Counted from the first letter of the stretch, positions 33,481-45,929 are shown. The stretch: DNA of 64,000 nt from Chalara sp. BL73 (GCA_918026815.1 CAKJVC010000150.1:930001-994000), one strand, 5' to 3'. Numbers and translations are program-made. The notes: generated by a model from the sequence alone, not told the origin.

Positions 33481-34363
33481 GATGGCGACGTTCAAAAATA
33501 TATCGGTCAGATAAATAAGGTAATGGATGCTAAAGAAACGAAATGAAGAGATTATAGCTGATGAGTCGAGTACTGTAAGTTGGAAGCTGATGGTATTGCA
33601 ATATAGAGCGCGAATATCTTTAGATTTATACTATTTCCATTCTCTTATCACCTTGAAGGCACTGTCGCCAAAAGTGATGGGTGGAGTGAGAAATCCAAAT
33701 TTGGTAGAGAAGGAAGATCCAACTGTGCCACATCGCGATCTATCGTACGTGAATGCGATAGTTGCGGACCATTTTTTGTACAGCCTTAGAATATCCATTC
33801 TCGATCCACAAACACGGGACAGGACAAGGGCCGTGAATCCGGACCTGAAGAATGGTTTCTATTTGTGGGCCTGATTGCTCCGGCGTATTGTTTTTGCGGA
33901 GGCGAGATTGTGCCAGGATCCTGTAGCGCAATGCATGGTGGCTTATTCGAGCATCCAGGTATGAGAGGCTGAAGGAAAATGGATGTTTGTGAGGAGGAAG
34001 GAACCCTAGATTTGATTATTCATCATTATCAGGCCCATAAGGAGGCTCCGCCGCGATCTTTTAGAGTAGACAAAGGAGCTAGCTAATTGATAGGGCCGCC
34101 TTATGCTCAGAAGAGATGTGGCTGGGACAGTTGTGGATAAAGTTTATTATTAATAACCTTGGCCGAAGCGAAAGGCCTTAAGCGATCCACAAACATAGCC
34201 ACAGAACCCACCACACCTCACGTGCCTCGGCAACTTACCATACAAAAGCAATGTCCCTTGTCTTTTCTACAACCTAGCAGCCGCACTTTAACGAAGATTC
34301 AATTGATATACTAGTCCATCAACAACCCTTTTAAAACCTTCTTTCTTCGCATTTCAGCTCGAT
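33481..34363. other. Intergenic
   Basis: Upstream regions of two divergent genes. No other gene is recognised. Confidence 0.45.
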
Positions 34364-35402
34364 ATGGGCGGCCTTGCCCCTTTATTGTCGCAATACCAAA
34401 TCCTGAAGCTAACATCCCAGTTTCTCAGCACACGTGATCTCATTCACCTTGCAGCAACATGCTCACAGTTTTATTCACTCATTCGCAAATCTGAGAGTAT
34501 TTTTGAACACTTAAAATCCGAAGCTCTGTGTGATGGATATGGGCTCGAAGCCCGTCAGGAATTTTCGGGTCGCTACGCCTTGGGGCCTGACGATTATGTA
34601 TTTGGGGATGGCAGGAAAGCTCACTACGACGAAGAGGTTGAAGTTCGCGTGTGGAACTTGAATTGTGACGCTGTAAATGCGCTTCCATGTCTCAAGTGTG
34701 GGGTCAATGTCTGCGAAGTTGGTCGCGTCTTTTACAATGGTTTCGCGAGATAGAATGCTAATTGAGTCATTTATTAGGAATGTCGATGGGTGCCGAGGGT
34801 GCGAGATCTTCCCGGATGGAAAGCGTGTCGAAGGCCACATTTGGATCCTGCCTATGAAAGTCACACTGTTATATGTTATTGCGAAACATGTGATCCAGAG
34901 ATCGAGCGCAATCTTCCAATATCCCTTTCCGTATACTGCGACTGTGATCAGTATACTCGCTGGATATGCCTTCGATGCAAGAACATAGAAGACAAGCTAG
35001 ATGCCGACTACTACTTGACTCGGACAAAGGGGGAATGGGATTTCGACGGCGACCGAGACAATGGCATGTGGCTTCATGATCACCAGCAATCTAGAGCTGT
35101 AAGTATTACTTCCATGTGGGTTTGAACTTTGAAACCCTGAAACATGTGCTAATTGAATTACATAGTTTTGGTGCCCCTGTGGCACTAGAGCGCCTAGTAT
35201 AAATGGCAATGTTCGCTGTGCTTGGTGCAAGAGGAGGCATAACCTTAAAACTTGGAAGGATGGGGATCCTGATGACATACCTTTTTTTGATAATGTAAGT
35301 ATTGCTAATGTCCTCCTGCCACTTACGTTAGGAAAAAAGTTACCGAGCTATGATCTAACTATTATTTAGGATCCCTGCTATCCAAAAATGCAGTGGAATT
35401 AA
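34364..35402 (+). CDS. F-box-like protein with C-terminal zinc-binding clusters, four exons
   Basis: Exons 34364-34717, 34778-35098, 35166-35294 and 35370-35402 give 278 residues. Introns are 60, 67 and 75 bp; the last two start GTAAGT. The N-terminus is F-box-like (ILKLTSQFLSTRDLIHLAAT then CSQFYSLIRKSESIFEHL). The first join creates CLKCGVNVCEECRW, a CxxC..CxxC cluster typical of fungal F-box proteins. Further Cys groups follow: CYCETCDPE, YCDCDQYTRWICLRCK and, after the second intron, CPCGTRAPSINGNVRCAWCK. F-box proteins bring substrates to SCF ubiquitin ligases, and the Cys clusters probably bind zinc and substrate. The reading is consistent across all joins, so the gene seems intact. Confidence 0.8.
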
Positions 35403-35465
35403 AAGGATGAACATCGCAAATAGAAGCTCATGTGCTAAGGAGCCTAATATATGACTAGTATAAGT

Positions 35466-35735
35466 TTAATTACTTCGATATCTATTTCCTAGGCTATTTG
35501 ATGCAGAAAATGCGTTGACTGCTTGCGTAATTGCAGAATCTCCCACTGCATGGACGACACACTGAAGACCAGCACTTGCAGCCTTCTTTATCACTATGCT
35601 CATTAAATCTTCTGCATACATAAGGAATCGTAGCATCCTCGCGCTTCGCGGATAGGTAGTTCCAGGCTGTCGTGCAACGAAACAGATAGAGTATCTTGCG
35701 AAACCAGCTTCCCTGCAGCCGTGCAGCATACACTC
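35466..35735 (-). pseudogene. Fragment of an amidohydrolase-3 (YtcJ-like) gene
   Basis: The minus strand encodes AASAGLQCVVHAVGDSAITQ, then AVNAFSA, which matches the 'A..AGLQV.VHAIGD.A...ALDAFE' motif of amidohydrolase family 3. The upstream part (LMYAEDLMSIVIKKA) also fits. In the family this His is a metal ligand. The rest of the roughly 550-residue enzyme is missing on both sides, so it is a fragment. Confidence 0.6.
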
Positions 35736-35923
35736 TTTCGCAGTCTTGTCAAAAGTGAGTATAGCCTCGCGTTAAGCTAGATGTAGTCAAGCTAGGCACA
35801 AAGTCGCAGGGATACCGTAAAGCGCATTTTGTAGTTTCCAAGCCATAGTAATTTAGGATAACTTTTAGTATCGACTAGTCACATGATTTAAGTCTCCCAA
35901 CCTAGCGATCCAAGGCAACACTA

Positions 35924-37298
35924 TCACTCATCTGCAATCTCCCTCGCCGCCTTATCAGCGAGGCTTGCAATTTCTTTACACATCTGGCTTCCTATACTCC
36001 TCTCCACCGATCCAGTCAATGTCTCTTCCACTTGGCTGACAATTGCTGCATAGTTCAGAATACCCATCACCGGACTCCTGGGCGGTATCTTGATCAGTTT
36101 ACCGTTGACCAGGATCCATCCACCTCCATCAACAGCCGCTCCACCGAAGATCCGTCCTGGATGACTGATGGGAACCGGTACATGGACAGCAGGTCTAGTG
36201 GTGACTCGAAGCCGAGCCTTCTTGATCGGCACGTCGAAGCTCAAGATGTCAATCCGAACTCCTCCACCGAGCATCATTTCGTCATCTGAAGGTCCAAAAG
36301 ACATGCCGGGTAACCATTCAGGATCCCATTTCTGGACGCCGTTCCATTTGGCCTTTGCGTTATTACCCTCTGAGAAAAGATACGCTGCCAGTATGCAATG
36401 CTTTGGGATGCCGTCGTCCCAGTCCTCTTTGATGCGGAACTCTAGGAGGAAAGATCCAGTCTGAACAAAAAGGTAGCAGGGCACTTTGTCGCCATGGCCC
36501 AGTGCTACCAAGTCGATGTCCTGAACATCTGGCTTGTTCAGACGAGGTGTAAACATCTTCTGCGCCGGGATCTAGCCGAGCATATCTAAGCTGGCAGCGC
36601 AGAGTAGAGGGCCTCTGGCTACGTAGTCGGGATCGAATATGCTGTGGACATTCCTTACGCTCATAATGTCGTGCTCAAACCAATACCATCCAGGTGTGGT
36701 ACTCCCTTGAACCAAGCGATCGCTTTCATCGTACGAGTCATTGAGCTCAAATTGATGGCCAGCTTCATGAGCAAGCCAGGTTGTCTCCAGCTCGCCCGGT
36801 CCAACGAGGGTAATAACCCCAGGTGCCAGCATTGCCGGTGCCCGCGTTGAATACGGCAAAGATCAGGTTATATTCAGCAGGTTTGACGCCATGAGCCTGG
36901 ATTGCTCCATTAATTCGATCCAGTCGTGAGGGGTAGCTCGCGAAGTAGTCAGCTCGTGTTTTGCCAACAGATTTCCAGGGAAACAGTTTGCCATCACCCA
37001 AGTTGACAGTCCCGTTTGATGCGGTGATGTAGTAGTCGTTCAAGGCTCGAGTGCCTCGGCCGAAGAAGAGATTCTTGTAGAATTGGTCATCATGCGGCTC
37101 GTCTGAGCTGTCGCTGATTTGCAACGAAGGATTGCAACCTTTTGCGTGCCTTTGGGGGCCATTTTGAAGCCGTGTTTGTGAAATCCAATGTCTGAGAGGC
37201 GATTTATACTTCCCCTCAAAAGACGAAGCCTTCTGAGCGATATGAAAGCGGGGCTGAAAATTCAGCTCGCAGGCTTGGGCCAATGCCAAATGGAGCAT
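35924..37298 (-). pseudogene. Broken HExxH metallopeptidase-like gene
   Basis: Three collinear segments make one former gene of about 450 codons. Segment 1 (37298 to about 36830) holds FFGRGTRALNDYYITASNGT and ends near IFAVFNAGTGNAG. Segment 2 (about 36828 to 36575), one frame over, holds GVITLVGPGELETTW and the zinc motif LAHEAGHQFELND (HExxH), then EHDIMSVRNVHSIFDPDY. It ends ASLDMLG-stop, where 'LGW' is expected in such zincins, so TAG at 36572-36574 probably replaced TGG. Segment 3 continues in the same frame (IPAQKMFTPRLNKPDVQD) to 35924. A 51-bp intron ending at that TAG, or a 64-bp intron at the frameshift, is formally possible but the donors are weak. The role would be a peptidase related loosely to M6-type enzymes; the family is uncertain. 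Confidence 0.65.
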
Positions 37299-38160
37299 GT
37301 TTGTCTGCTCAACTTTCTTACATGAAAGCTGAATCGATTAGACGAATCGCTGAGCCGACGGCTGTGCAATTAGTCATAGGTTACAACGCCGCAAAGTAAT
37401 TATGTTCTTTTCCAAATATCACTCGCGTAATGCTGGCTGTGAATATGGGGTTACTCAACTCTAGCCAAACAGGCCAACAGCTTGGTCAAACGGCAGGCGT
37501 GGGAACAACAAAGGCATCGTGGCGGGTTCTGGGCGTTAATATACCTAGCAAAGGTGAGAATGAAAAGCTGCATGGTCGCAGCACGGAGTATCTGTACTTA
37601 AGTTTTTCTGCTCAGTTCAGTGCGATGTTCGTGCTAAGCACGATATTGAGGCTGTGCATGCCACTGCACCCCACAGTCATTACACAGGACTTGACTCATT
37701 GGAATGCTTTTTGTTTGCTCCTGTAGAATCTTGGATTTGCTAGATGGGCTGTCGGGAGCTCTTTTGGATCCACACAGATTTGAAGCGAGCTTGCAAGAAA
37801 TAGGCGGAGCCATGTCGGTCTTTATAAAAGGATGAAATTCTTTGTAGGATTGGCTATTATCGCCTACGTTACACTAACTAAATACCAAAGGTTATACTAA
37901 AATATTAAAGCTTAGCAATTGTGACAATCCGATTTATACTACCGCACCTTAACTCTAGCTACAACAACACACTGCAGAGCCTCAGACACAATTGGTAGCC
38001 GCTTGACGTCCGCATTATGCCGTCCCTTTTCTATTTTCTCATTCAATTTCTGGAGCTATTTTCTGGAGCAGCAAAGCCCTCCAGAATCAGCGGTAACATT
38101 TAAAAAACATTACTTTAATATATAGTTAACTTGTTATTCTCACCCACTATTTAGGCCAGC
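37299..38160. other. Intergenic
   Basis: Between two pseudogenes. No gene is recognised. An ATG near 38,016 with a GTAACA..TTTAG intron (to 38,154) could be the lost start of the GTPase gene, but the phase does not fit. Confidence 0.35.
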
Positions 38161-40663
38161 AGCAATGAATTCTCAAAACTGATTGCTTGGCACTCTGGGC
38201 ATTTCGTGGAAATTCTCCAAGAACACAGGCAAGGAATTCTCGTTGCTATAGTGGACAGCGATGCAAGCAGAACTACTTTAGAGAAGGCACATATATTGCA
38301 TTACCATAAATGTCAGCAGGGTGCGAGCGATTCACTCGAACGGAGAAACTTCTTTGCGGACAAATGCCTCGCAAGATACCCACGGCAGAGACCCGAGACG
38401 AAGGGTCCCACGAAGAAACCATTGAAGCGCCGTTTTGTCAAACTGGCGTGCCCTGGAAGTCATTGCGACCCGACTGTTCTGTGTGACTGGCTATGTTCCA
38501 AATGCCTGGCACCTCTCGAGTTTGGATTTACGGACGATTATGTTGACTGCGACTGGGGTCGATCTCTCTGGAGCTACTACAATTTCAAGTGCAAGAACGA
38601 TAATCACAGACCCGGATACGAAAACTATAACGCGATTCAGTTACTCCAGAAGCTCAAGAGCTTGAAGCAATCCGATTACCTCAATATCCTCATCCTTGCT
38701 GAGACAGGTGTTGGGAAATCAACATTCATCAATGGATTTGTCAACTATTTGACCTACGAGACCCTAGAAGAACCTATGAAGGAGGACAAGTTGACGTGGG
38801 TCATACCGTGCTCTGTCGATGCGATGTACATGGATCGGTCCAAGCCTGGCAGCAAGATTCAAAGGACGAAGATTGCGATAGGGTCGAGATTAGATGAAGC
38901 TGATGGTAGCAAAGGAGCTTCTGCGACTCAACAGACAACAGTATACCCGCCACAATCGGAACAACCACAATTCGATTGATTGATACCCCAGGCATAGAAG
39001 ATACTCATGGGTTAGAATACGACCGCAAGAACATTGTTGATATTATTGAGACTCTTGGAAGCTACGATGATCTCCATGGTATTCTGATTCTTCTGAAGTC
39101 GAACAGCGCGCGTCTGACTCCGACCTTCAGCTTTTGTGTGAAGGAGCTACTGCGAAACTTGCACCATGACGCAGCCAGAAACACGGTCTTCGGTTTCACG
39201 AATACTCGGATCTCGAACTACACTCCAGGAGACACACTGGGTCCACTGAAAGCGCTACTTGAAGAACATCCTGATGTCGGTTTGTCTACGCTAACTGATA
39301 CCATGTACTGCTTTGATTCTGAGTCTTTTCGCTACTTAGCGGCGTACAAGAACAACTTCATTATGCCCAACGAAGAGGACTTCCAACGAAGCTGGACGCA
39401 CTCCAAGGAAGAGGCATATCGGTTGTTGCAACATTTCCAAACGTGAAAGCCGCACATGTGCAAGAGTTACAGACTACTCGTGCAACTGGGGAAGCACTAC
39501 GGAAAAAGCTCCGCGTTGAGAAAATATACCTGGAGATGGAAGAGTTGGGACACCACTGGACAGTTTGTCGGGACAACTCATGCTTTGACATCAGGAAAAA
39601 TGATAATAGAGACCAATACTTTATCTACAGAAAGCCATGTCATGACCATTGTTACTTGGACAATATTATTCCAGATACACTAAGTCAGCCTGGGCTGATC
39701 GACTGTGCAGCACTCGGTGGTACCCACACTTGCAATGTTTGCAACCACGCTTGGGAGATGCACATGCGTGTGATAAAGGAGACTATCGAAAAGACGGTGA
39801 TTGTGAATGATGGTGGGGCCGAGAAACAACCGGAAGACCATGCAGATGTTGTGGTGGCGAAGCGGCAAACAATTACGGAATTGAAATGGAGAATAGAGGA
39901 GTACAAATCCGAGCACGAACAGATTCAAAAGGCGGCAGATCAGTTCAGCAACTTTTGGAGAAGGGAAGCCATTGCTTTGTACAACGACAAAACTCAAGCA
40001 TATATAGAATTTCTCATTAACGAAGAAGATGCCAAGGTCCATGCCGGGAAGAAGAATAAGAAGCTTCAAGACCTTCAAGAAGACTTGAGAAACTACCTGG
40101 AGGAAGCCGAAATTCTGGAGAAGAATGTGAGAAACAACACAAACCATCCAGCTGTCACCGCGAGAGATATAGATCGATTAGTTCAGCATCTCTATGGATT
40201 GAAGTATTTCGGGAAAAACCTCTAAAATTTGAAGAAGAAAAATGTCAAAATTTTCGAAGCTCAGAATAAGGAGGTCAACCACAGGGTCCGAAGCAACGCA
40301 TCTTTGGGATGGAATGCTGCTCAGAATCTTTTCGGTGCAGTCCCGAGCAGACTCTCTGGTCAACAGGGGCTTGGCGTAGCTGGTTCATGTTCATTCCAGC
40401 AAGCACCGCCGCAATACCAACAGTACCAGAGTACTTCAGTGAATCAATACCCGCAACAACATCACGACGGTTCCACGAATATGGTAGATTTTTACGGGTC
40501 CAATCCACAAAACAATGGCCAGTATATGGATCCTGGTATCCAGCAGTACCAGAGAACTCCGACTGGAACTATCCCTCCTACTCCAGCTCGCAAACTGGAA
40601 ATTCGTGACAACCGAGCATTTCTGGCAAGAAAGGCTTGGGGATATCTTTTCCGACTTTCATAA
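38161..40663 (+). pseudogene. Decayed fungal P-loop GTPase gene with zinc-binding N-terminal region
   Basis: The segments are collinear parts of a known large fungal P-loop NTPase family. The first (38161-38979) has Cys clusters (CPGSHCDP, CDWLCSKCLAPLEFGF) and the P-loop LILAETGVGKSTF. At about 38,950 a single-base loss shifts the frame just before TIGTTTIRLIDTPGIED (G3 motif), which is read in the next segment to 39446. At about 39,440 another break (frameshift plus apparent loss of some tens of codons) leads into AHVQELQTTRATGEALRKKL. This segment runs to GKNL and a TAA at 40223-40225, after which the same frame continues NLKKKNVKIFEAQNKE. The tail (to 40663) is Gln/Ser-rich. In the family these are large cytosolic GTPases of unknown role. 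At least three lesions indicate loss of function. Confidence 0.8.
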
Positions 40664-42759
40664 GATGGGGAAAGAAGTGAAATCACGTCGTTTGGGTTCA
40701 CGTAGTGACGATGATTTCCTTCCAGACATGAGTCTCCTCAATCAATGGTATTAAAAATACTGTTGACCTCAGCAATAAACATTGGGCATTTATTCTTGAT
40801 TTGTTATTTGATGTTCTGATGTAATTACCGTACGATTTGATGCACCTGTCTAGGTATATAGACATAGCTTCCACATGCCACTTCGCATCGTCGTCTTAAT
40901 AAAATGCTTCAATGAAAACCTCACTGCTAAAAATGCTCTTTCGACGCCCTTTAAATATATACTTTTACATCCTGTTCTTGCACCCGCTGAATATTTGTTT
41001 CCTATATGCGCATAACTGTTGGTATCACGGGCTTACCTTCCACGGGGCAAAAGGCGCAGCTCTACTTTGTAGGCCACGCTCTTGCTCTTGATGGATATGG
41101 TAATGATTGTTGTATTAGGTTCTACTATAGATTCTACAAATGGGGGTTGTGCGGACCACGTGACCTGGTGGGTCGTATGTGGATCCGTAAACCCCTACTT
41201 CCTACAATAACATCAAGAGCTATTTCTCGAGTCCGAATCCGTCAGAAATAGGATCTATTGGCTAGATGATCAATTGGAGAATCTGCGAGTATCGCAAGAA
41301 TAAAACACGGACCTGTGAGGAGCGTTACGATTCTTGCATTATTTACGGTCATAAGCTATAATATGAGTAAGAGATTTTCTAACGTACCTGATCACTTAGC
41401 CGGCCACGCCATCATCCCGGCCGCTCAAAAACACACCAAAAATCACGATTTTGGCATTTTTATATCTCAACTAATATTTCACCTAATTTTACTGTTGGTA
41501 GCTATTTGTATGTAGTTATGGTCATGTTGCCAGCACCTGAAACAGTGGGCCTTCAATCTCACTCAACCCCATAGAACTAGAGCTGTAGAATCAATCAAGG
41601 AACCATAATTGCACCAGCAAGAGCGTAGTCAATAGCTACTACGCCTTTTGCTACGTGATAGGTATCCGACCTTTACAAAATTTATATATAACGATTTAAC
41701 TGTAATTTTTATACATAAGTGAAGTTTGAGACTAATACAATTAATAGTTAAGTAAAAACTGAAATTACAGAAGTTATTTTTAGCGTGAAATGCTATATCT
41801 AAATACTTATCATACTAAGTAATTTCAAATTAAAAAAAATATAACTTATTTGGATACTCAAAATACTAAATTTTAAGTTTTGATTCATTAACATAAATAA
41901 TAGTTGGGATATAAATGTGCCCAAATCGCGATTTTTGATGTGTTTTGGCGGCTAGGTTGATGTGGCCTACTTACGTAAACCGATTCCTGACAATCGAACA
42001 TTCCAGAAGCTGCACTCTGGCCCCTCCCCATTCTGCTTTCCCTCAGATACCACTCTCCTCGACATAGCCATGTAATAATCTCAACCCAAGCCAGTTCACG
42101 CCCAATTTACCGTAATACCATCGACTCGGGGCACAGGCTGGCAGGTCATGGCTTGCAAAGATAACATTCTAACAACTTGCCAATTACCACGTACAGTACA
42201 AGACACCGTTAGTTTAATAAAATAGACGACCAAGCCCAAAATCAATGGAGTAATCGTTCCGTAAATCTCCTAGATCCTTCTCCTTGACTTTGAATACGTG
42301 GTAAGCCTGGCTGCTATCGTTATATGTTGCCTCAGAGTGGAAATACTCAGACTCGGTTGCGTGGGTGTGGTACAGTATCTGAAGCCTCATCTTTACTGCG
42401 CCGTGTAGATACGGTCATTTGGAGGGTACGGTAATCACGGACCATGCTACTGAATTCGGTTCGGGGAAGAAGCAGCCAACAGTCATCTCTGAATAGCCGC
42501 ATCGCAACTCATAACAATGCAGCTTCGCAACTGCACTGCTGAGTTGTCTGCCTTTAATTCGTCCTTTGCTGCATGTTGCAGCTGCCTTGCCGGGTGACTC
42601 AAGCTCGTTTGTCACTGAATTGGTGCACGAGCATGAAGGCTGAGAAGGCTGCCAGGCGCGATATTTTGAGCACGAGGATAAGTTTCCACACATCCTCCTT
42701 AGCAAGAAGTAAATTGGTTTGCGTAGAAAAAAAATTGAAATCATAGATCCAACTACGCA
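40664..42759. other. Long AT-rich intergenic region
   Basis: Holds the MITE-like element described separately. 41,690-41,900 is very AT-rich. No gene is supported; the minus-strand frame at 42,415-43,026 overlaps the DUF4238 start and lacks motifs. Confidence 0.5.
41399..41967. mobile_element. MITE-like non-coding element with long imperfect inverted repeats
   Basis: The left end (about 41,399-41,475, beginning GCCGGCCACGCC) and the reverse complement of the right end (about 41,895-41,967, ending GATGTGGCC) align over about 70 bases. They share blocks such as AAAACACA(C/T)CAAAAATC(A/G)CGATTT and the TTTATATC(T/C)CAACTA-type block. The roughly 420-bp interior is AT-rich with no coding frame. 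A TA dinucleotide lies at or near each outer edge, as for Tc1/mariner-derived MITEs, but the exact boundary is uncertain. Confidence 0.65.
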
Positions 42760-44671
42760 ATGGCGCAGTATCAGCATTACATTCCTCAGTTTCTCCTGCG
42801 CAATTTTTCCCACCCTTACCAACCTCCGAAGGGATATGGAGCAAAGAAAAAGAACCACCGTCACGTAGAAAAGGGTAAACACAAAGGAGATAAGGTCCTC
42901 AATATCGTGGACCTTGCCTCGGATGAACCGCAGTTGATTGAAGCACCTGTATCTCGTTGGTTTGGGCAGGAGGAAATGTACAGTGATGTCTTCGATACTA
43001 TCAAGGCAAAGAAAGACGTGGAGCAAGAACTCTCAAAACTTGAATCTCAAACTGCAATCATACTCCAGAAGGTTAAAAAGGCGCACGAGAATGGTGATGA
43101 CGGAATCTCTCTTACGCGGGTGGAGAGGAACAAGCTACGGAAGTTTCTCTTTGTCATGAAATACCGAGGACCCTGTTTCTTCCAAAAATACCTCTCTGAG
43201 GATCCACAAGCATACGCCTCGGAGGATAAACATCTTCTGAGGGATTACATGGCCAAAAAAGGGTTTATTACACCTAGAGATGTATGGCTGTACAATCTCC
43301 GTGCTATACTCTATCTTGATATGGATGCCGAGGGGAAGTGGATGACGAGATTACGAGATTTAATGTTCCCGGCCGATGCAACTATGTTTATCTCCCACGC
43401 TCAGCATTCATACATTGCATTCTGTACACCTGCGGAAAAGGATGAGGAGTTTATTCTCACGGATCAAGGCTATAACCTCTTTGAAGGCCCCATCCATAAC
43501 ACCTTCTGTGCCAAGACAGAGGATTACGTTGGGGATACTTACCTGTGCTTCCACGAATTTGCACCTGTATCCCCCCGACTTATGATCATCCTTCGCAGCA
43601 GCACATTACCTGAGGCACTGGAGGACAAGGATTCCAAGGTAAAGAAGGCTCGCCAACGAATGTTATCCGCGGCAAGTGTGCGGTTTCCGGAACCGGAAAA
43701 TGTTAAGTCTATTCTTGAGGATTTACCGGTGGCGAAAGCCATGAACTCTTATTCGAGAGTAGTGAACGGCAGACTTGAACTTGCGCCGGGGGAGTCAGGA
43801 ATGCCTCAGCTTCGAGACAGATTCACTTTTCGATTCTGGCCAATATCCACAAATCACATGAATATCATAAACTCGATATTTTTGGATAATCTTTTGAGCT
43901 GCAATAGCATTGTCTTCAGCTCTAGGATCTCCTTTCGGCAGACACTGGAGGCGTACATGAATACTCAAGCGCATGGCTTCAAAAAGATCGGCGTGGGAGA
44001 ATATGGTGCTAAGACGACCCGCCTTGCCTGCTTAGAGAAATTGGCTATTGTACTCAAGAAGCTAGGAGTCGAGAATGTGCACATTTTCTGTGATGAAACC
44101 GGAGAGGGAAACACATCATCCATTCACTCTCTTGATGACGAATGGTTAGAGGTTTTTAAGAGAATGTTCGAAGGTGTTATGGAGTCTTTCGACAGAAGCG
44201 AAGCCTCATTCTGGCAAACGTATCGCTTGTTAGGTATTGTTTCTGGTCAAATTTTTTTCATGAGGCTAGGGCTGACAAGCATCTAATCTAGGCGGAACAA
44301 GCCAGACATTTTTGAAAGACCTCGAACAATCGTGGAGGTTGTATAAATTCCAATCTCAGATCATGAAATGGACCGTTGGTCTAGAGAACACCATTCGGAA
44401 AAATGCCTTTGCATGCGTTCTGGATATAATCCTCAAACACCACCCTAGGCGCGTTTGGCTATATGTAAAACATTTCAGATGGATGACGTCAAAAGAATAT
44501 GCAATGCATCAGCAAAAGTTTGTTGGCAATGGCCCCATATACGTCGCCAAGACAACAGCACTATTTAAGCAAGAAATAGAAGATTTTATTGTTAAAGGTG
44601 AGCGTGCGTCATACTTCGCAATGTGTAGAGATGGCACCACCCTAATCTTGCCTAGCCAATCATGCTACTGA
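42760..44671 (+). CDS. DUF4238-domain protein, two exons
   Basis: Exons 42760-44233 and 44292-44671 give 617 residues. The 58-bp intron (GTATTG..CATCTAATCTAG) restores WQTYRLLGGTSQTFLKDLEQ. The N-terminus QYQHYIPQFLLRNFSHP is the hallmark of DUF4238 (PF14022), proteins of unknown biochemical role found in bacteria and fungi. RNKLRKFLFVMKYRGPCFF and FISHAQHSYIAFC with EEFILTDQGYNLFEG fit the remainder of the domain. The long C-terminal part is mostly helical. No signal or membrane helix. The coding sequence is intact, in contrast with the decayed genes on both sides. Confidence 0.88.
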
Positions 44672-45385
44672 TTATGGGCATTTGTGTATACTCATTTACT
44701 CTTCTATCATCTGCTCCACGGCAGAGCAAAGAAGTAGCCAGGAAATTCGGTTCCACTGAAACGACTTGTGCATTCCTCGGAAAGTGGCTAAGTTTCTAGA
44801 AATGCTTAAAACGACCTAAGTACAGCCGCAACCTGCAGAAAGCGTTGATTGATCTCCCAAAACTCACCAGGTACGACCGAAGGAAAAGCAGAATCACGAA
44901 TTTATATGTTCAGAACTTGATAGGTCTAAGCTTAGTATAGTGAGTTCCCTCCTATCGCAGTTCTAGCTTGGTGACAGGAACTTCAGTTTCTGATTAAGGA
45001 GCGGGTAGAGCATCTTGGTAAAAAGTGTGATTTAAAGAGCCAGAATCGCCAACAAATATCTAAGGCTTCAGTAAAAAGCGCAGAGTGGATAACGGGCCCA
45101 AAAATTTGCCAGCGGGCAAGCCTACCTCCAATCCTTTGGCAGCGGTTCATATTTCTCACGTGAGACTAATAAAGCCGACGTTTGCTGATGTCAGTGCAGA
45201 CCCCAGAGCATCATGTTTAGCGAGCCATAATTATACTAGTCTGTTTTAAAACTGTGGCGCAAGCATTAAATCAATCAGTGTGGACTGAAGCCGATTTTAA
45301 TCGCTACTGTATGTGTTTTGTTGTGCTTGTATTTATTCTCGGCAGACTGGAGCAGGAACCATAATTTTGTACGTAGTTGGTTACG
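44672..45385. other. Intergenic
   Basis: No gene is recognised. The last part may contain the destroyed N-lobe of the kinase pseudogene. Confidence 0.4.
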
Positions 45386-45929
45386 CAGGTGCTCCTTGCC
45401 GTTGCGTATTTGCATGAGAAAGGTATCACACACTGAGATATCAAACCCGAAAATATACTCTACAATCGTAATAGCGAGGGCTCGTAATTCCCCTTCTATG
45501 TCTCCGGCTTTGGTCTGTCCAAAGAGCAAACCCCGCTTCTTCGTTGGTTTCTGCCGGATCTCCTCTATACATGGCGCCTGAGATTAACGAGAGAAAGCCC
45601 TATACAAGTAAATGCGGCATTTAGTAGTTTGCTGTGGTGGCTCCTTTGGTTCTTGGCTACTTTGCTTTGAAGAGGCGGGCCTACCCCCAGAGAAGTGGAA
45701 GCATCGACTGGCTCGACTTTCGGGATATCGCTCTGACATTATTTTTGAGGTGGATCAAGGTCTAGCGGTGTCTTTGAGCGGCTATAAGAATCAACTACGA
45801 TGGTGTGAAAGACTCAGGTCACTGGTCCAGCACAAAATGGCCACACCATTACTGATACCTCTGCTAGCGGAAGATGCAGAAACTCGGCTTGATGCTCAAC
45901 AGTGCCTCTCTTTATGCTTCCCCGAGTAG
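45386..45929 (+). pseudogene. Decayed protein kinase gene (C-lobe)
   Basis: From 45386 the frame reads QVLLAVAYLHEKGITH, stop, DIKPENILYNRNSEGS, stop, FPFYVSGFGLSKEQTP. This is subdomain VIb to VII of a protein kinase with the Arg of HRD changed to TGA (45434-45436) and a Gln-type codon changed to TAA (45485-45487). The DFG Asp appears as Gly (SGFG). A frameshift follows, then MAPEINERKPYTSKCGI and two stops. The distal part (45612-45929) ends LLAEDAETRLDAQQCLSL, the subdomain XI Arg region. Both nonsense changes are C-to-T. The N-lobe is not recognisable. The gene is dead. Confidence 0.8.
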
